64,000 nucleotides of DNA from Acheta domesticus (lineage: Eukaryota > Arthropoda > Insecta > Orthoptera > Gryllidae): assembly GCA_031308135.1 (NCBI GenBank), contig JAHLJT010008756.1, positions 61,994,817 through 62,058,816 of the forward strand, read 5' to 3'. Of this stretch, positions 34,440 through 46,600 are shown in pieces. The notes below the pieces were generated by a model that saw nothing but the letters and a program-made list of their open reading frames with translations, did not search any database and had not been told where the DNA came from. Each line of letters begins with the position of its first letter. Within the stretch, counting starts at the first letter, position 1. The translations under genes were made by a program, and so were the position numbers.

Positions 34440-34678
34440 GTACAGTGCGAGCTTTATAACTCTGCCCCTCAAGTCCCTGTAGCTACGACGGAAAATCACA
34501 TGGCATTTCGCGTCTTTCTCGCTCGTGCCGGTAGATATCGCATGATCGCAAACACTGCTATACATGGTCGCGATCATGCGATATCTAGCGGCCCCGACTG
34601 AGAAAGACGCGAAATACCGTGACATATTCCATCGTGAAGACAAGCCTTGAGGGGCAAAGTTACAAAAATCGCACTATA
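34440..34678. mobile_element. Palindromic MITE, family M1, copy 2
   Basis: Left TACAGTGCGAGCTTTATAAC..TGCCCCTCAAG, right CTTGAGGGGCAAAGTTAC..AAAATCGCACTATA. A nested inverted core contains GGTAGATATCGCATGATCGC and GCGATCATGCGATATC. Same plan as 9784-10016. Confidence 0.8.
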
Positions 34679-34734
34679 ATTACACGAACTTCTCAACGTC
34701 ATACGGAAATTCGTCGTAAACGGAATTACTGCCA

Positions 34735-34955
34735 GTGCTCCTCCTCGGCGGCGGCGTTTACGCGGAAAAGAAGCCCCAAAACGCTCGTGCAACGGCCCGC
34801 GGCGGCGGCGACACGCGGGGTATTCCCAGACGGCGCGCCGCGGCCGCGCTTTCTCCCTGCGGATTCCGCTCCGCTCCCGGAGGTAGAGCTCCTGCAGCAC
34901 GCGGCGGCGGCGGCGGCTGCGTTGCGAACAGCTACGGGCACGAGGGCGCTGTTAA
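34735..34955. other. GC-rich, CpG-dense island
   Basis: GGCGGCGGCG-type runs and dense CpG beside an M1 MITE. No gene recognised. Confidence 0.4.
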
Positions 34956-35284
34956 CCACGCTTTTTAGTAAACTCTACATCTAGAATATCAGGCGTTTTT
35001 TCCGTTCCCTCGGATCCCACGGGGAGAGAGCGTCCAATTCGCAACTTTCTACTTTGCTGTTATGTTGCTCCTTTTATTTTTTTCTTGTTAGGAATATTTC
35101 ATTATATTTGTGAGAATTTAGTTTATGTTGATACACTAGGCATTAATGTATAAAGAGTAAAATATAAAGAAATGAAATGGAGTCAACATGTATTCTCTTA
35201 ATGCGGATAATTTGTGGGGGTGTAAACTACCTGGCTTCTGGGCAAACAGAGCACGAGCTCGGTCCCAGCAGAGGTGCGTAGATT
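34956..35284. other. No recognisable gene
   Basis: Nothing supported. Confidence 0.35.
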
Positions 35285-35775
35285 TTTCGTTTGATTAGTG
35301 ATTTCGGGACTGTCAACGGCCAACGGCCAACGGCCAATCCCGTGAGTGTAGTGCATGTTTGCCCTCGTTATTTGGCGGTGTTCTTCCCATAGCTAGATGG
35401 CGAGATCCAGCGCCGACCTACATGTCTGTTTGTGGGGTTTTCCCACCCACGCATCTCGCACCGGCGGAGCACCGTCTCAGTTGGGACAAGCTCCAAGCTC
35501 CCGATCGATCTCCTGACATGTGTGGTAATGTAGTGCACGTAAATTTATAGCATGTTAACTGATTCATAGAAGCATTCGCCTGGTATTGATCGAAGAAACC
35601 ACCCAAAAGTCAGAGCAGCCGGCAGCTAATATTCTTTTCATACGGCGGCGGAAATCGACGTACATATCTGTCCAATGTTGAAAATCTTGCCATGTCGGGA
35701 ACTGAATCCTAGGACTTCCCGGTCAGAGGTACTACACTGACATCAGTTCATGCCCTGAGCGTTCTCAGCGGGTAC
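35285..35775 (-). mobile_element. tRNA-derived SINE (family S), minus strand
   Basis: The tail side (TGATTAGTGATTTCGGGACTG) carries three CAACGGC units where other copies have a simple GTCAACTAC. Then GGCGAGATCCAGCGCCGACC, GGGACAAGCTCCAAGCTCCC, TGACATGTGTGGTAATGTAG, ATTCGCCTGGTATTGATCG, and the head GAACTGAATCCTAGGACTTC, an inverted box B. Confidence 0.85.
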
Positions 35776-36194
35776 GAAAATGAGAAATGGCAATTACCAG
35801 GAAAAAGTTTCTACTCGTTTCCCTATGAATGATTAACCATTCACGATAAATTATCAAGCTGACGCTATCGCGCTCTTCCAACAAGCATGAAATTCACACG
35901 TGGATAACCTGGCACGTTAGCGTATGCAGCAGTGCGGAACTTAAGGTTCGTAGACTTGGCGGTGGTCGATTCTCGTCACCTACTATCTAAACGAGTGCTC
36001 AAGGTCTAATAAGTAAATCAAACAGGGGTTGACCACTGCCTAAATGAGAATTCAGAGGTCGGCTGACGTCATGGGGACTTATACAATGGCAACGATCCAC
36101 GCGATAGTTCCTTCCCCTCCCCTGCCCCCGCTCTCAGCCTTTAGCCTCAGTGCTTTGAGATGGCGCCCCATTCCCCCTGTTATCTACCTCTCGT
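35776..36194. other. No recognisable gene
   Basis: Nothing supported. Confidence 0.35.
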
Positions 36195-36290
36195 GTTCAA
36201 TTGTCCGATTTAAATGTAGTGTCTCCTCAACGTCACAAGCTGGAAGGAGAGGGGGACACTGTCATTTTATCGACAGATTCACTTAAAAAA
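36195..36290. mobile_element. Foldback MITE, family M2, half copy
   Basis: GATTTAAATGTAGTGTCTCC, TCACAAGCTGGAAGGAGAGG and ACACTGTCAT match the left arm of the family. The right arm is absent. Confidence 0.55.
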
Positions 36291-36954
36291 ATCATCTGAA
36301 TTGAAGCGATTGAACTAAGTCTTTTCGCAAATCTGATCTGAATTTTTAATAATATTTTAATAACAACTATTAGTTCCAACTCATCCTTGTTGTAGTAGAC
36401 TCAAGGGTACGTCGCGGGGATAAAAAAGAAAGTGAGGAAAAAAAATTAAATTACACTGATAATACGTTTCTGATGAGTCGAGTCGGATGTAATTCTTGAA
36501 CCTCACTGGCAGGTATTAGTTCACAAGAGAAATTCTTGTTATTAACTTCAATAACCAATTTCAAGGCAGTTCTACCACGCAATTATACCACAAGCAAAAT
36601 GAAAAATTACGAATTATCTGTACACATACACGCTACTCATTATTTGCGTTTATATTTTACTGTTACCTTCAAAGAAATTACGAGAATGAAGTAGTAATGT
36701 ATTTAAAACGCTAATTTTAGCTCCTAAATCCTATTTACTTTTGAAAATGTTAAAATATTACTATAGCTTACAATGCGAATTCAATAATACTTTACACAAT
36801 TCAGTATCTAAAACTAAAATATTTAGTACGCTTGTACAAAATAAATGAAAGAAAAGAATATTTTTAACATTCCTTTTCAGTCTTGGCTCTAATCCTACAC
36901 ACATTACAATAATAACAAATTATTTTAATTGCGTTTCCTGATTTTCGTACCTGC
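36291..36954. other. No recognisable gene
   Basis: AT-rich, nothing supported. Confidence 0.35.
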
Positions 36955-37182
36955 TGAGGTGGCGTAGGACATCAACCGACCGGGAGGTCCAACGGTTCAA
37001 CTCCCAATGCTCCGCTAGTGGGAGATACGTGGATGGGAAAACCCCACAAGCATAAATATAGGTCGACGTTGGACCTCGGCATCTAGTGGGGGAAGAACAC
37101 CGCCATCGCCCGGCATTAAAACATACACTACACTTACAGGAATAATAACTGTTGACGCACCCGGAAACACGAAATAATCAAA
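36955..37182 (+). mobile_element. tRNA-derived SINE (family S), internally deleted
   Basis: A head (CGACCGGGAGGTCCAACGGT, TTCAACTCCCAATG) is joined directly to the 3' third (CCGCTAGTGGGAGATACGTG, GGGAAAACCCCAC, ATATAGGTCGACGTTGGACC, GGAAGAACACCGCCATCGCC, ACACTTACAGGAATAATAAC, GACGCACCCGGAAACACGAA). The central body is gone. Confidence 0.75.
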
Positions 37183-37259
37183 CACATTTTCATGCACGTC
37201 CCATACGTTTTCCCGGTACTTTAAATGTTTTTATGCGTTTAAATGAGCTCATCAGTTTG

Positions 37260-37560
37260 GCGCCCAACGTGGAGAAAAAGTGTTCGGCGAGCGAGAGGCG
37301 GCGTTAGTTGTTGGCGTGGGCATCTGCGGCGCGGTGGCGCCGCGCGCGCCGTCCGGCGCCGCCTCCCACTCCGCGTCTGCGGCGCGGGCGGCAAAAAGCC
37401 CAGACGGCCTCCGGGTTGCGCGCCCGCTCGCCACGCGGCTCGCCTCGCCTCGCCTCTCGCCGCCGACGCCCACCCCCACGCCGACTTCACGACGGCCGGC
37501 GCCGACCACGCCGTCCCCATCGCCTTCGACTTCGCGTCAACCTCCACAAAGTTCGTCTTT
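37260..37560. other. GC-rich, CpG-dense island
   Basis: Dense CpG (CGCGGTGGCGCCGCGCGCGC) with overlapping open frames on both strands that reflect composition. No domain found. Confidence 0.4.
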
Positions 37561-37990
37561 GCCTAGGCTTCCTTCTTCGCCTGCACCCACGCATATGGCT
37601 CTGTCTCCGCTTTCACTTGCGCCCTCGCCTTCCTCTTACCTTCGTCTATTCCTACTTCTTCGCCTCCCCCTCCGCTGCCGCCTTTCGCCTTTGCCTTCAT
37701 CTTCGCGTCATACGTCTCCGCCTTCCCTCTTCATTCTTCTCCGCCTCCACCCACCTCCACCCGCCTCCACTCAGTTGGCTCAGTCTCCGCTTTACTTGCG
37801 CCCCCGCCTTCCTCTTCACCTTCGTCTATCCCTACCTTTTCGCCTCCCCCTCCGCTGCCGCCTTTCGCCTTTGCCTTCATCTTTGCGTCATACATCTCCG
37901 CCTTCGCCTCTTCATTCGTCTCCGCCTTCGCCTCCGCCAACTCCCACCTCTTAGGTCTTTATCTCCACGTTTGCGTCAGTCTCGCTCCCC
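37561..37990. repeat. CCTCCGCCTTCGC-rich tract with a 180-bp tandem duplication
   Basis: GGCTC(T/A)GTCTCCGCTTT begins at 37597 and again at 37777. About 150-180 bp follows similarly in both copies (TTTCGCCTTTGCCTTCATCT in each). Open frames of 200-290 codons through it are Arg/Leu/Ser/Pro repeats. Confidence 0.75.
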
Positions 37991-38215
37991 TTCATCTCCG
38001 CCGCCGGTCCAGCCGCAGCCCCAACAAAGGAAGGCGTGCGGAGGCTCAGCAGGGCGCTTACCAGTCCCGAAGGCGGAGACAAGAAAGCCTCGAGCATCGG
38101 GGACCTTACGTAAGGCGACACGCTTCGGTCTTGCTACTGCCGAACGTGAAAACGACGAAAAGCGACGACTGGCTAGAACGCGTTCAAGCTAGGACATTGA
38201 CACAGCTTTGTTGAT

Positions 38216-38700
38216 TATTAGATTGATTGACGGGTCCGAGCACGTCAACTACCACCGTCTTTAGTTCCATTAGGGTAGTGTATGTTTTATCCCCGGAGTG
38301 GCAGTGTTCCTCCATCGGATGAGATCCGGCGACAACCGAAAGGTAGGTTTGCTGAGTATTCCTCTTCCAGGAATCTCCCCAGCAGGCTGCTACTTCAGCC
38401 GGGACAAGCTATGTGCTCCCCACTTGCTGATAGTGCAGTACATGCGTGTGTGAGTGGGGGGAAGAATGGGCCAAGAAAGACATGATCCCGCGCAGCCTGT
38501 TCGGGTACTACTGCTCCGACATTCCCCTGGTATGGTTATCAGAGAAACCACGGGAAACTACTGATCAGAGCAGCTGATCGCTAGAATTCTCCAGCAGGCA
38601 GCGGCTGAATTCGATCTAGCTATGTAGCCAGTCTCGAAAATCTGCCACCGTTCGGACTCGAACCCTAAGTTCTCCCGGTAGGGGTCGCGGCAGAGTCAGC
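38216..38700 (-). mobile_element. tRNA-derived SINE (family S), minus strand, near full length
   Basis: Tail TTGATTGACGGGTCCGAGCA, then GATGAGATCCGGCGACAACC, CAGCCGGGACAAGCTATGTG, CGCGCAGCCTGTTCGGGTAC, GAAACCACGGGAAACTACTG, GGCTGAATTCGATCTAGCTA, and head CGGACTCGAACCCTAAGTTC, a well-kept inverted box B. Confidence 0.88.
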
Positions 38701-39094
38701 GGAAACTCTGGCTCCAAGCTGAACAACGTTCGGTGACAATGTCTGTCAAATTGCCGGTAAGCAACGGGTATTTTGGGCCCGCAACTAATACAAAGCGAAA
38801 TGCGGCACCCTGAATGGCGCTGAGGGTTCCCACGAGGTTCTTTCGTTGGTGGGTTTGCATGCAACTTGCATGGATTTTAACTTCCTTGCATACGCACTTT
38901 GTATAGATAGTATTGTAATACTGCAGGAAAAAAGTGCAGTTTCTTAAAAAAACCCTGTTTGGGTGTCTCTCCTACCGAAATAATTTATTTTTCTTCCTGG
39001 TACACATTGTATATTACTTCTTCTTGTACGTAACAGTGGCAGAATATATAGTTTTGATGAACTTTGAGACTGAAAAGTGTTATTTTCACAAACT
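38701..39094. other. No recognisable gene
   Basis: Nothing supported. Confidence 0.3.
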
Positions 39095-39480
39095 CATGTA
39101 TGTCTGTCTCTGTCCGTCCATCTGTGAACAACACATGCGCCTCATCCGAATACACGATTTTCATCAAAATGAAAGGTCTTCGATCGATCTGGATGATGTC
39201 GTGATCATCAGAATTTGAAATGGAAATTTTATATTTTGGAAGTATTTAACATCAAACGAAGACATTTTCTTAAAAATTTGACTTTTTTTTCGAATAGAGC
39301 AAACTACGTTTAAAACAATAGTGCAAGTCGAATTGTCAGTAAAACAGCTGAATATCTGAAAATGTCGAAAAGTTAAAACTTTTTTCGATGCCATCCTGTT
39401 TCTAATGAAGATGGAGATTTTTTATGAAATTGTTTTTTTCACAATCAGATCTTTAAATATTGTGATGTACACTTTTTTTG
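39095..39480 (+). repeat. Interspersed repeat family R1, diverged copy
   Basis: TGTCTGTCTCTGTCCGTCCA, CACGATTTTCATCAAAATGA, ATTTGAAATGGAAATTTTAT and a GAAGTATTTAACATC phrase match R1 order with many changes. Confidence 0.5.
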
Positions 39481-39640
39481 CAAATATTTTTTGCGTGATT
39501 TTCAGTTTAATTGCCAGAAAGGCGAAGGTAGACATACAAACCCCGTATCCTTCTATTCAATCATTAATCATTTAATGGAGGCACACCAGAGTTTTGTGAC
39601 AGTTGGTCACATCCACATGGCCAAAGTGGGAGCTGTCGAG

Positions 39641-39817
39641 TATACTGCGATTTTCGTATCTTTGTCCCTGACAGAAATCACCTGTTCACGGTTTCATCCA
39701 ATCGGGAGCTTAAACGTCACCATAGTGACGTCACTGTCGCGAAATATAAGCTCCTGATTGGATGGCAGCGAAACAGCGGATTCCCGTCAAGGACAAAGGT
39801 ACGAAAATCGCAGTATA
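39641..39817. mobile_element. Palindromic MITE, family M3, copy 1
   Basis: The inverted ends TATACTGCGATTTTCGTA and TACGAAAATCGCAGTATA are perfect over 18 bp. GTCCCTGACAG and CATCCAATCGGGAGCTT arms lie inside, with an ACGTCACCATAGTGACGTCA centre. Confidence 0.85.
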
Positions 39818-41504
39818 GTGTCAGGATCGTGCCCCCTCCCCACTCCTAATGTCCATGAGTTTGATACTATGATGAGAAAGTAATGATTTGGCCCTGTCAG
39901 GGACGCACTTAGTATCCATATCTAGGTTCCTCATTTATGATCGTTATCCACATTTTGTTGAGCTCAAATCAAAGAATCCAAATCAAGGAAATTGAGAAAG
40001 AAGACTTCCTGAAGAACCTTTTCGGTTCTATTCATATTGTCTGCATAAAATTAAATAATATGTACGAGTAGTATGGTTGCACATGTATTATAAACGTGTC
40101 AGAGATATCTTCATTGAAAAACTCCATTCATGCAGGTATAATATATTAATAATATATTATAGTTTTTTTCTTTTTTTAAATGCTCATAAAGAAGAAACGT
40201 ATGCACCTCGCACAGCACAGCTAATAAAGCAAGGAATGACACGGCAAGAATGACGATGGGCTGGGCAGGTACGGAACAGAGAGTAGTAGAGCAGGACGGA
40301 GCGAAGCGGGAGGGGCTCTAATACATGTAGAATTGAACTTGGTTAATAATTGATTATATACGGGGAACGCCGGGTTCTTCAACCTGCTGAAATATATTGG
40401 AAAATTTACTTGATTTGAGAGTAGCGGAATTTTCTGAGGAAATAAAAGGTTGTTTTAAATTTATTCCGTTCTAGCAAGTTCATAATTTTTTTTTAAATTT
40501 ATATTTGTTAATATTATTATAAACTAAACACTCAGAAGGACTCAGATTGGTGGAATTGGAGAAGCAATCCAAATTCGAATTCCAGAAAATTTAGAAGACT
40601 CCCTGCACACAAAAGAGTGACGTTCTAAAAATCTTTGACTTAAGAAAAAAATATTTAGGAAAAGAATAGATTTTACGTAGCATATGCGTGCGAAGTTTTA
40701 AACCAGACGGGCACAACTACATCTCTAAGCCCCTCTGGGTGCCCTTCTCCATTAAATATGGTTATTAACTTGGAAATAATAGAACGTACAATGAGAACAA
40801 AATTATAGCTGTAATGATACGATTAATAAATATAACTTACTTTATGTTGAACCATGTACAGGTTACCAGATGGTATGAGGATTCTGTCTTCCCCAAATGT
40901 AATGTTTCAATTTTTAAACTTTTCAGCTTAAAAAACACAACAGAAAAATAAGGAAATTATTATTTTGACGGAAATAAAATGTTTTATTACAAGACCCTTT
41001 CCGATATTTTCAGAAGGCCACGGGGCACCTGCTCCACTCTATGCTCACGCCTATATTAACTAGGGAGAATTTCACATAATTCATAAGAAGGCAAATGTAT
41101 CAAGTTAAACAGTTTTTGACTGCCTAATAAAATATGGCTCCGCTAAAGTAAAAACGGTTCTCCCGCGAAATAACAATTTTTGAGACGGTGTGACTTTTCT
41201 TAAGCACTCAAGATTCAAAGTAGGGTGGGCGTGAACGCCTGTTCGCACACACTCCCAATTTTCGAGCTTGCCGCGAGGCCAAACAACCGAAAGGGAACAA
41301 GAGGCTACTTCAACACCCGTCTTGCAAATAGCCATGGCCCGCTCAAGTCTCCACCCTGCTGCGATGTGGCGGCCGCCGTTGTCAAGTTACGTAAAGCAGC
41401 ATGCGGGCGCTTGCGGCCACGACTGTAGGGGCGCTAGTGGTCGCTAAGGGCCGTCTGGCGCCGGCAGATCCTCTTGGCTTTCGGCACAAGACCTGATCAC
41501 ACAG
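39818..41504. other. No recognisable gene
   Basis: AT-rich, then moderately GC-rich near 41250-41470. Two opposed frames at 41105-41428 show no domain. Confidence 0.35.
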
Positions 41505-42045
41505 GACAGGCTTCAGTGGCCCAGGGTATCGAATGATGTAATTAATATTTTTAGTTTCTGTTTACATTTTTCAATTATATCAATTTGTTGGCCCATTATT
41601 TAAAAGGCAGAAAAAAATCTTGAAATAACAGTTTATATAATGTTAAATGCAATGTATATTCTTCACAACGTTTCGGAAGTAACTGGTTTCCATCATCAGG
41701 TGACAAATAAATCTGTTTTGTCACTTGATGATGGAAACCAGTTATTTCAGAAACGTAGTGAAGAAAATGTATTGCATTTAATATTATATAAACTGTTATT
41801 TCAAGAATTTTTCTGACTTTTTAATGATAGACCAACATATTGATATCATCAAATAATGTCACTGCAAGAGACTCTGATCGGGAGCTCCTAGGGTTCCAGT
41901 CCCGACGGTGGCAGGTTTTTCGACATTAGATAGATAGATAGATAGATGGAATTCAACCGCTGCCTGGAAGAGAATTCCAGCGGCTGGATGTTTTAATCGG
42001 AAGTTTTCGGTGTTTTTTTCCATCAACATCAGGTGTAGGCCGAGC
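41505..42045 (+). mobile_element. tRNA-derived SINE (family S), 5' part, interrupted
   Basis: GGCCCAGGGTATCGAATGATG (41519-41539) is the SINE head start. It resumes after the palindrome at 41851 with ATGTCACTGCAAGAG, CTAGGGTTCCAGTCCCGACG (box B), GGAATTCAACCGCTGCCTGG and ATCAACATCAGGTG. Four GATA units (41931-41947) expanded in the CTAGCTAG block. The 3' two thirds are absent. Confidence 0.75.
41540..41850. mobile_element. Palindromic element with hammerhead-like cores
   Basis: Flanked by similar 9-mers GAATGATGT (41531-41539) and AAATAATGT (41851-41859). A head of about 36 bp is followed by an imperfect palindrome of about 270 bp (41576-41846) centred near 41712. The minus strand of the left arm reads CTGATGA (41693-41699), a 4-bp GGAA/TTCC stem, GAAAC (41670-41674) and GTT. 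The right arm on the plus strand has the decayed TTGATGA (41725-41731) and GAAAC-GTA (41750-41757). Same architecture as 22584-22794, unrelated in sequence. Confidence 0.65.
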
Positions 42046-42229
42046 GGAACCCAAACAAACAGGTCACGGACCGCCAGAGATCAAAGGACTCGCAGAACGC
42101 GCGAATATCATCTACAGGCCATTCGCGAACTCCTTTGTTAGAAGTCCCTGCTGTAGGTTTTCTATACGATATGCATTGTAACTTCAAGTCTAGTTTGCTT
42201 GGTGGATTTAGCGACAACGGAAAGTGAGT

Positions 42230-42506
42230 TTCCCAAATAAGAGAGAAGAAAAAATTAGTGACAAATCAAGGATGGTTTTCATATTGGCGGAGAAAAGGCT
42301 AATAATCCGAAACACCTTGTTTAAATTGTATTTTGTCATTTATAGTAATCACAATTGATAAAGGAAACAAGCTTCATTTTAACCGCAGTTAGAACAATTA
42401 GATTTGATTTATGCTTCCAGTAACCTCATACCTTCATTAATCCGCCACCTAAACTAACGAGAATTTTGCCAGAATCATTGGTGATCGCTTGCGTCAGGTT
42501 TCACTG
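42230..42506. mobile_element. Tigger-type element, right end
   Basis: Ends GGTGATCGCTTGCGTCAGGT then TTCACTG at 42506, followed by TA. Inverted, this is CAGTGAAACCTGACGCAAGC, a typical pogo/Tigger terminus. The left end was not identified, so the start is approximate. Confidence 0.5.
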
Positions 42507-42508
42507 TA

Positions 42509-43159
42509 TTTCAAATTTTACGAAACAGTAACATGTTCCCGAAGTCATCGAGTTAGTTGTCAAATTAGGAATGAGAACATGAAGACTGTTACACTGAAAC
42601 GGTCACATCCACGACCACTTGAAAGTTGCATTAAGGAAAAAAATCTTGAATGCAGGAAATTATAAGAAAACTACATAAAATGAACGACGTATAGTAAAAA
42701 CCACAGAATCATGCTTTCTGAAACTTTAGTGAAATATGGAACATACGCTAAATGAATCTGAAATGCCACAAAACTAATTTAGAGAGAAAAAATGTTCGAT
42801 GTAAAACATAATAAACTCACCATTTCAGCAGCGACAAAACAAATCAAGTAGATACTCACCTGCAAAAAGGAAATAAATACATTAGTGCATTTAGTAAAAG
42901 TGTTTTGTGTTTGTGCATTCACTTCATTACCCGCGAATGTGTAACGCTTAAACGAATGTGTAAAATGAAAATGAATCCGAGTCAAATCGCCAAACTTCTA
43001 TTATTAAGGTATATTAACAAATACTTTAAGTGCAAACTGTTTCTCTTAACCAGATTCTTTTTTATTTCAGAGCGAGAAAACGATCTGAAATAATACCTAG
43101 GGTCCAAAACGTTTGATCTTAAAAGTTCCCATATTTCCAAAAGAAACCAGGTGAGTTTT
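42509..43159. other. No recognisable gene
   Basis: AT-rich; two opposed short frames only. Confidence 0.35.
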
Positions 43160-43665
43160 ACGCTGAGCCAATATTACCGCTGACTCTGGCCGGAATGTCC
43201 TGGGTTCCAGTCCCGATGGTGACGGATTTACGACACTAGCTAAATAGCTAGATCCAGTTAAGCCGATGACTGGAGGAGAATTGTAGAGGCCGGCTGCTCT
43301 GATCGGTAGTTTTGCTTGGTCTCACTATTCAATACCGCAAATGCCGGAGCAGTACCCAATCAAAAAGGTAACGGGCCGCGCGGCATCTTTTCTTCACCTT
43401 CCTTATCCTACCCTTACATCTTACTTACACATACTCTTACATGCACTCCACATCACACATGTCCGGGACCAGTCGCGAGAGCTTGTCCCGGCTGGAGCGG
43501 TATTCGGTGATGGGAAATACATGGATGTGGAAACAAGTCAAGCCGACGTGTAGGTCGGGGCCGGATCTCACCATCCAGCGAGGAAAGGGTTCCCCCACCT
43601 TCCGGAATATTACATTCTTTACACAAACGGGACCAATGGCCAACTTATAATCGATCAATCAACCG
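43160..43665 (+). mobile_element. tRNA-derived SINE (family S), plus strand, near full length
   Basis: Head GGGTTCCAGTCCCGATGGTG (box B), GAGGCCGGCTGCTCTGATCG, TACTTACACATACTC, CATGTCCGGGACCAGTCGCG, GCTTGTCCCGGCTGGAGCGG, GTAGGTCGGGGCCGGATCTC, then tail ATCGATCAATCAACC. Confidence 0.88.
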
Positions 43666-46600
43666 AAAATAAGACATTGGGAACAACGGAAAACACGAAC
43701 GAATGTGCAGGATATGAATATAAACAAGGAATTCCTTATGGCTTTGAGCTTGCTAGTGACTGGAAGGTCGAGTGTTTGATCCCGGCAAGGGACACTTAGG
43801 GAAAACACACACTGCAAGGGAAATTTAGTTATTTAATCAGTGAATTCATGGCGCCTGTGGAACCAAATGATCCAATTCGTGCCGTGCTTGCCCGATCTCT
43901 CTGATGGGAATGCAGGAGCTGCACTCTCACATACGGACCATGCACTACGTGGGATCCCTTCTTCCCTGTACCATTCCATACACCTCCCACCAGCGACGGA
44001 GATACGGAAAGCAGCGGCAATCTGCGAGTCACCAGATGTACTAAATGTTTGTGGTGTGTGTGTGTGTGTGGGGGGGATACATTTAAAAAATTCAGTTCGG
44101 GGAAATTAAGTTTTCACTTGAAATGTAAGGTTCTATGACAATAAGAACAGTTTAATTTTTTAGGGACAATCTTCACTAAGGAATGAGTATTAGTATAGTT
44201 CTCTCTAATACAGTACTACATAATGCTTGGATGATACAAAGATTACAAAAAGTAACAATTTAGAAGCTGTACAGTATATACAGATGAAATTAATTTCTAG
44301 AAGAAAAGGGACGGGTTCACCGAATAGAATAAGAAAGAAGGGAATCTTTATTTCTTCTAGAACCCGCTTCTTATTTCCATATTGCTTTCTTCTACTCCAT
44401 GTTTAACTTTTTACAACGCGGAACTTAAAGGGCATGAAGTACTTTACGTTCATAAAGAAGAGCAATTACAGAGAATAAGAGTTTCGTCACAATAAGAAGT
44501 GGAGAAAAATTATATAAAACCTAAGAACATCTTTACTTGAAAATAAATCTTAAGAAAACAATGAAAATTAATAAAGATTAATTATGTTCATACATCATAA
44601 TTTAAATATTAATAGTCATAAAATAGCATGATTTTACAAATTTGTCATTGTTATAAAGAGATACAGCAATGATGTTTGATACACAAAATAGGGACCTATT
44701 TCGTGAACATGACTAGACATTAGAAAACTACAATTCAATGTCGGGAACACGTGGTCCTTAGAAGGCGTATCAATATACGCTTAACAGGCTGATTCCGTTA
44801 TGTTGGCAATGCGCCACTTCTCTCACCACAGCACGTTAGGTCATGGTTTCAAACAGGTACGTCTTAACCTTCACCTTTTGTAGCAATTTCACAGCAAGGG
44901 AAGGTCGTGGTTAATGTATCATGAAATAACGCCATTACGGAGACTTTTTCCCATATAACTCCTACATCAGTGGGTTTGTAAAATTCACTCCTGAAAATGA
45001 AGCATAGGCTTATATATTAATAGTGACTCCATTGACTAAAAAGGTACAATCGACTCTTCTGCTCTTGGAGCTGCAAAAATATAATAGAAAATAGTTCTGC
45101 CAATTCGATCCAAGGAGGATGCAAATATATTTACTACTTTAAAGGTGAATAACATTCAAAAATCGGGAAGTATATAAAATAAGAAATCTAATTAGGCATA
45201 CCAAGAACACAGTTTTGTACTAATTTCCACGAAGAATGTAGTCCGAATGTGGCATTGATTACTACACTCAAAGATGAACATAGGCTTACTTGTAGCTTCC
45301 GTATCCCAAGCATATACATAATTACTACAGGAAGAAAACAATTTGTTACAAAAATAGCATATTTAATCGCTCTTACATTTCAAAAGTATTCTATTTATTT
45401 CATTATGTTAATTGGGAAACTTTACCGCCGTGGATCTTGAGTATGATGTGACTTCTTATAACATTAAGGAAACGCATGTAATAACTCATTCCGAGATAAA
45501 ATCAACGATTATGCCAACGGGCAACAAGATCACTTTGTGAATCATTAATATCACAACTCCAATGTTTTCGAACCGATTTCGTAGCCGATTATCTCAAAGC
45601 AAGCCGCAACCGTTGTTACCAATTTGCTGAAGCGAAATAACTCGCAAGCGATCGCAATTGTCTGCCTCAACGGCCAAAAAGAGGTATTCCTTTCTTTTCG
45701 TCTTTCTCCTTTTCTTTCTTCGTGTCTCAATGGGTGGAGCATGATAGGGCTCTGCAGAAGCGCTTTTTTGGGAAGTCAAGTAGATAATAAAAGAAGTGCG
45801 AAGACTTTTTCACAGACTGAAATCACGCACCGGCGCTTATGTAACCGTTTCCACTTTATTCCGGATCTCCTTCAAAAAGTTATTGCTTTTTGCTCTTTGG
45901 AAGGTGACAAGGGATTAGAACGTGACTTGGTTGACAGTGGTATTTTAAAGCCATGGAAGGCTTTTGTTAGAAATGTTTTGAAGGTAATTTTAAAGTGTCT
46001 GAGAAAATATGACAAACATGTGTGTTGCAAATAAACAGTCAATACAAAAAGTTAAGTTGAAAATATGAAAAATAGATCCGACCTTAAACTTTCAAGAACT
46101 TGGACTCCTATTTTTGACTTTCAAGTTGCTGAATTCAAGAGTGAATGATGTTTGAATAATAATTTTGTACACAAAATGTAGTATTTTCCAATTAATGATT
46201 ATAATAAGAAAGAATGTGAACTACAACCTTCTGATACCCCACTTGCCACATTTTGGTTAATATTTTTCTTTTCATAAAGTGTGATGTTCACTAGTCACAA
46301 AATCTCTCCTTAAGATTCTATTTGCTCTCCAAAATTCGTCCTCTCTGAACACGAAGCCACATATTTAAGGCTCTTTTTCGTACATGTTGCGTGAGGAGTT
46401 TTAAATTTCAATCCTTTCAGACTCTTTCTATTGTATTAAAATGTCATGAAAATTGAAAAGCCTCGAAGGCAGATCATAAATATTAAATAGGGGAATGTGG
46501 ATTGGGAAATAGAAGAGACAGTTGCTTAATCCTTCAACAAGGAAAACCGGGCGCATTTAAGTGATTGCATCTCCAACCTTCTCGCTTATGTTATCTTACC

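Noticed and set aside
37308..38192. 294-codon Arg/Leu-rich frame
   Set aside because: Spans a CpG island and a tandem CTCCGCC tract; no domain.
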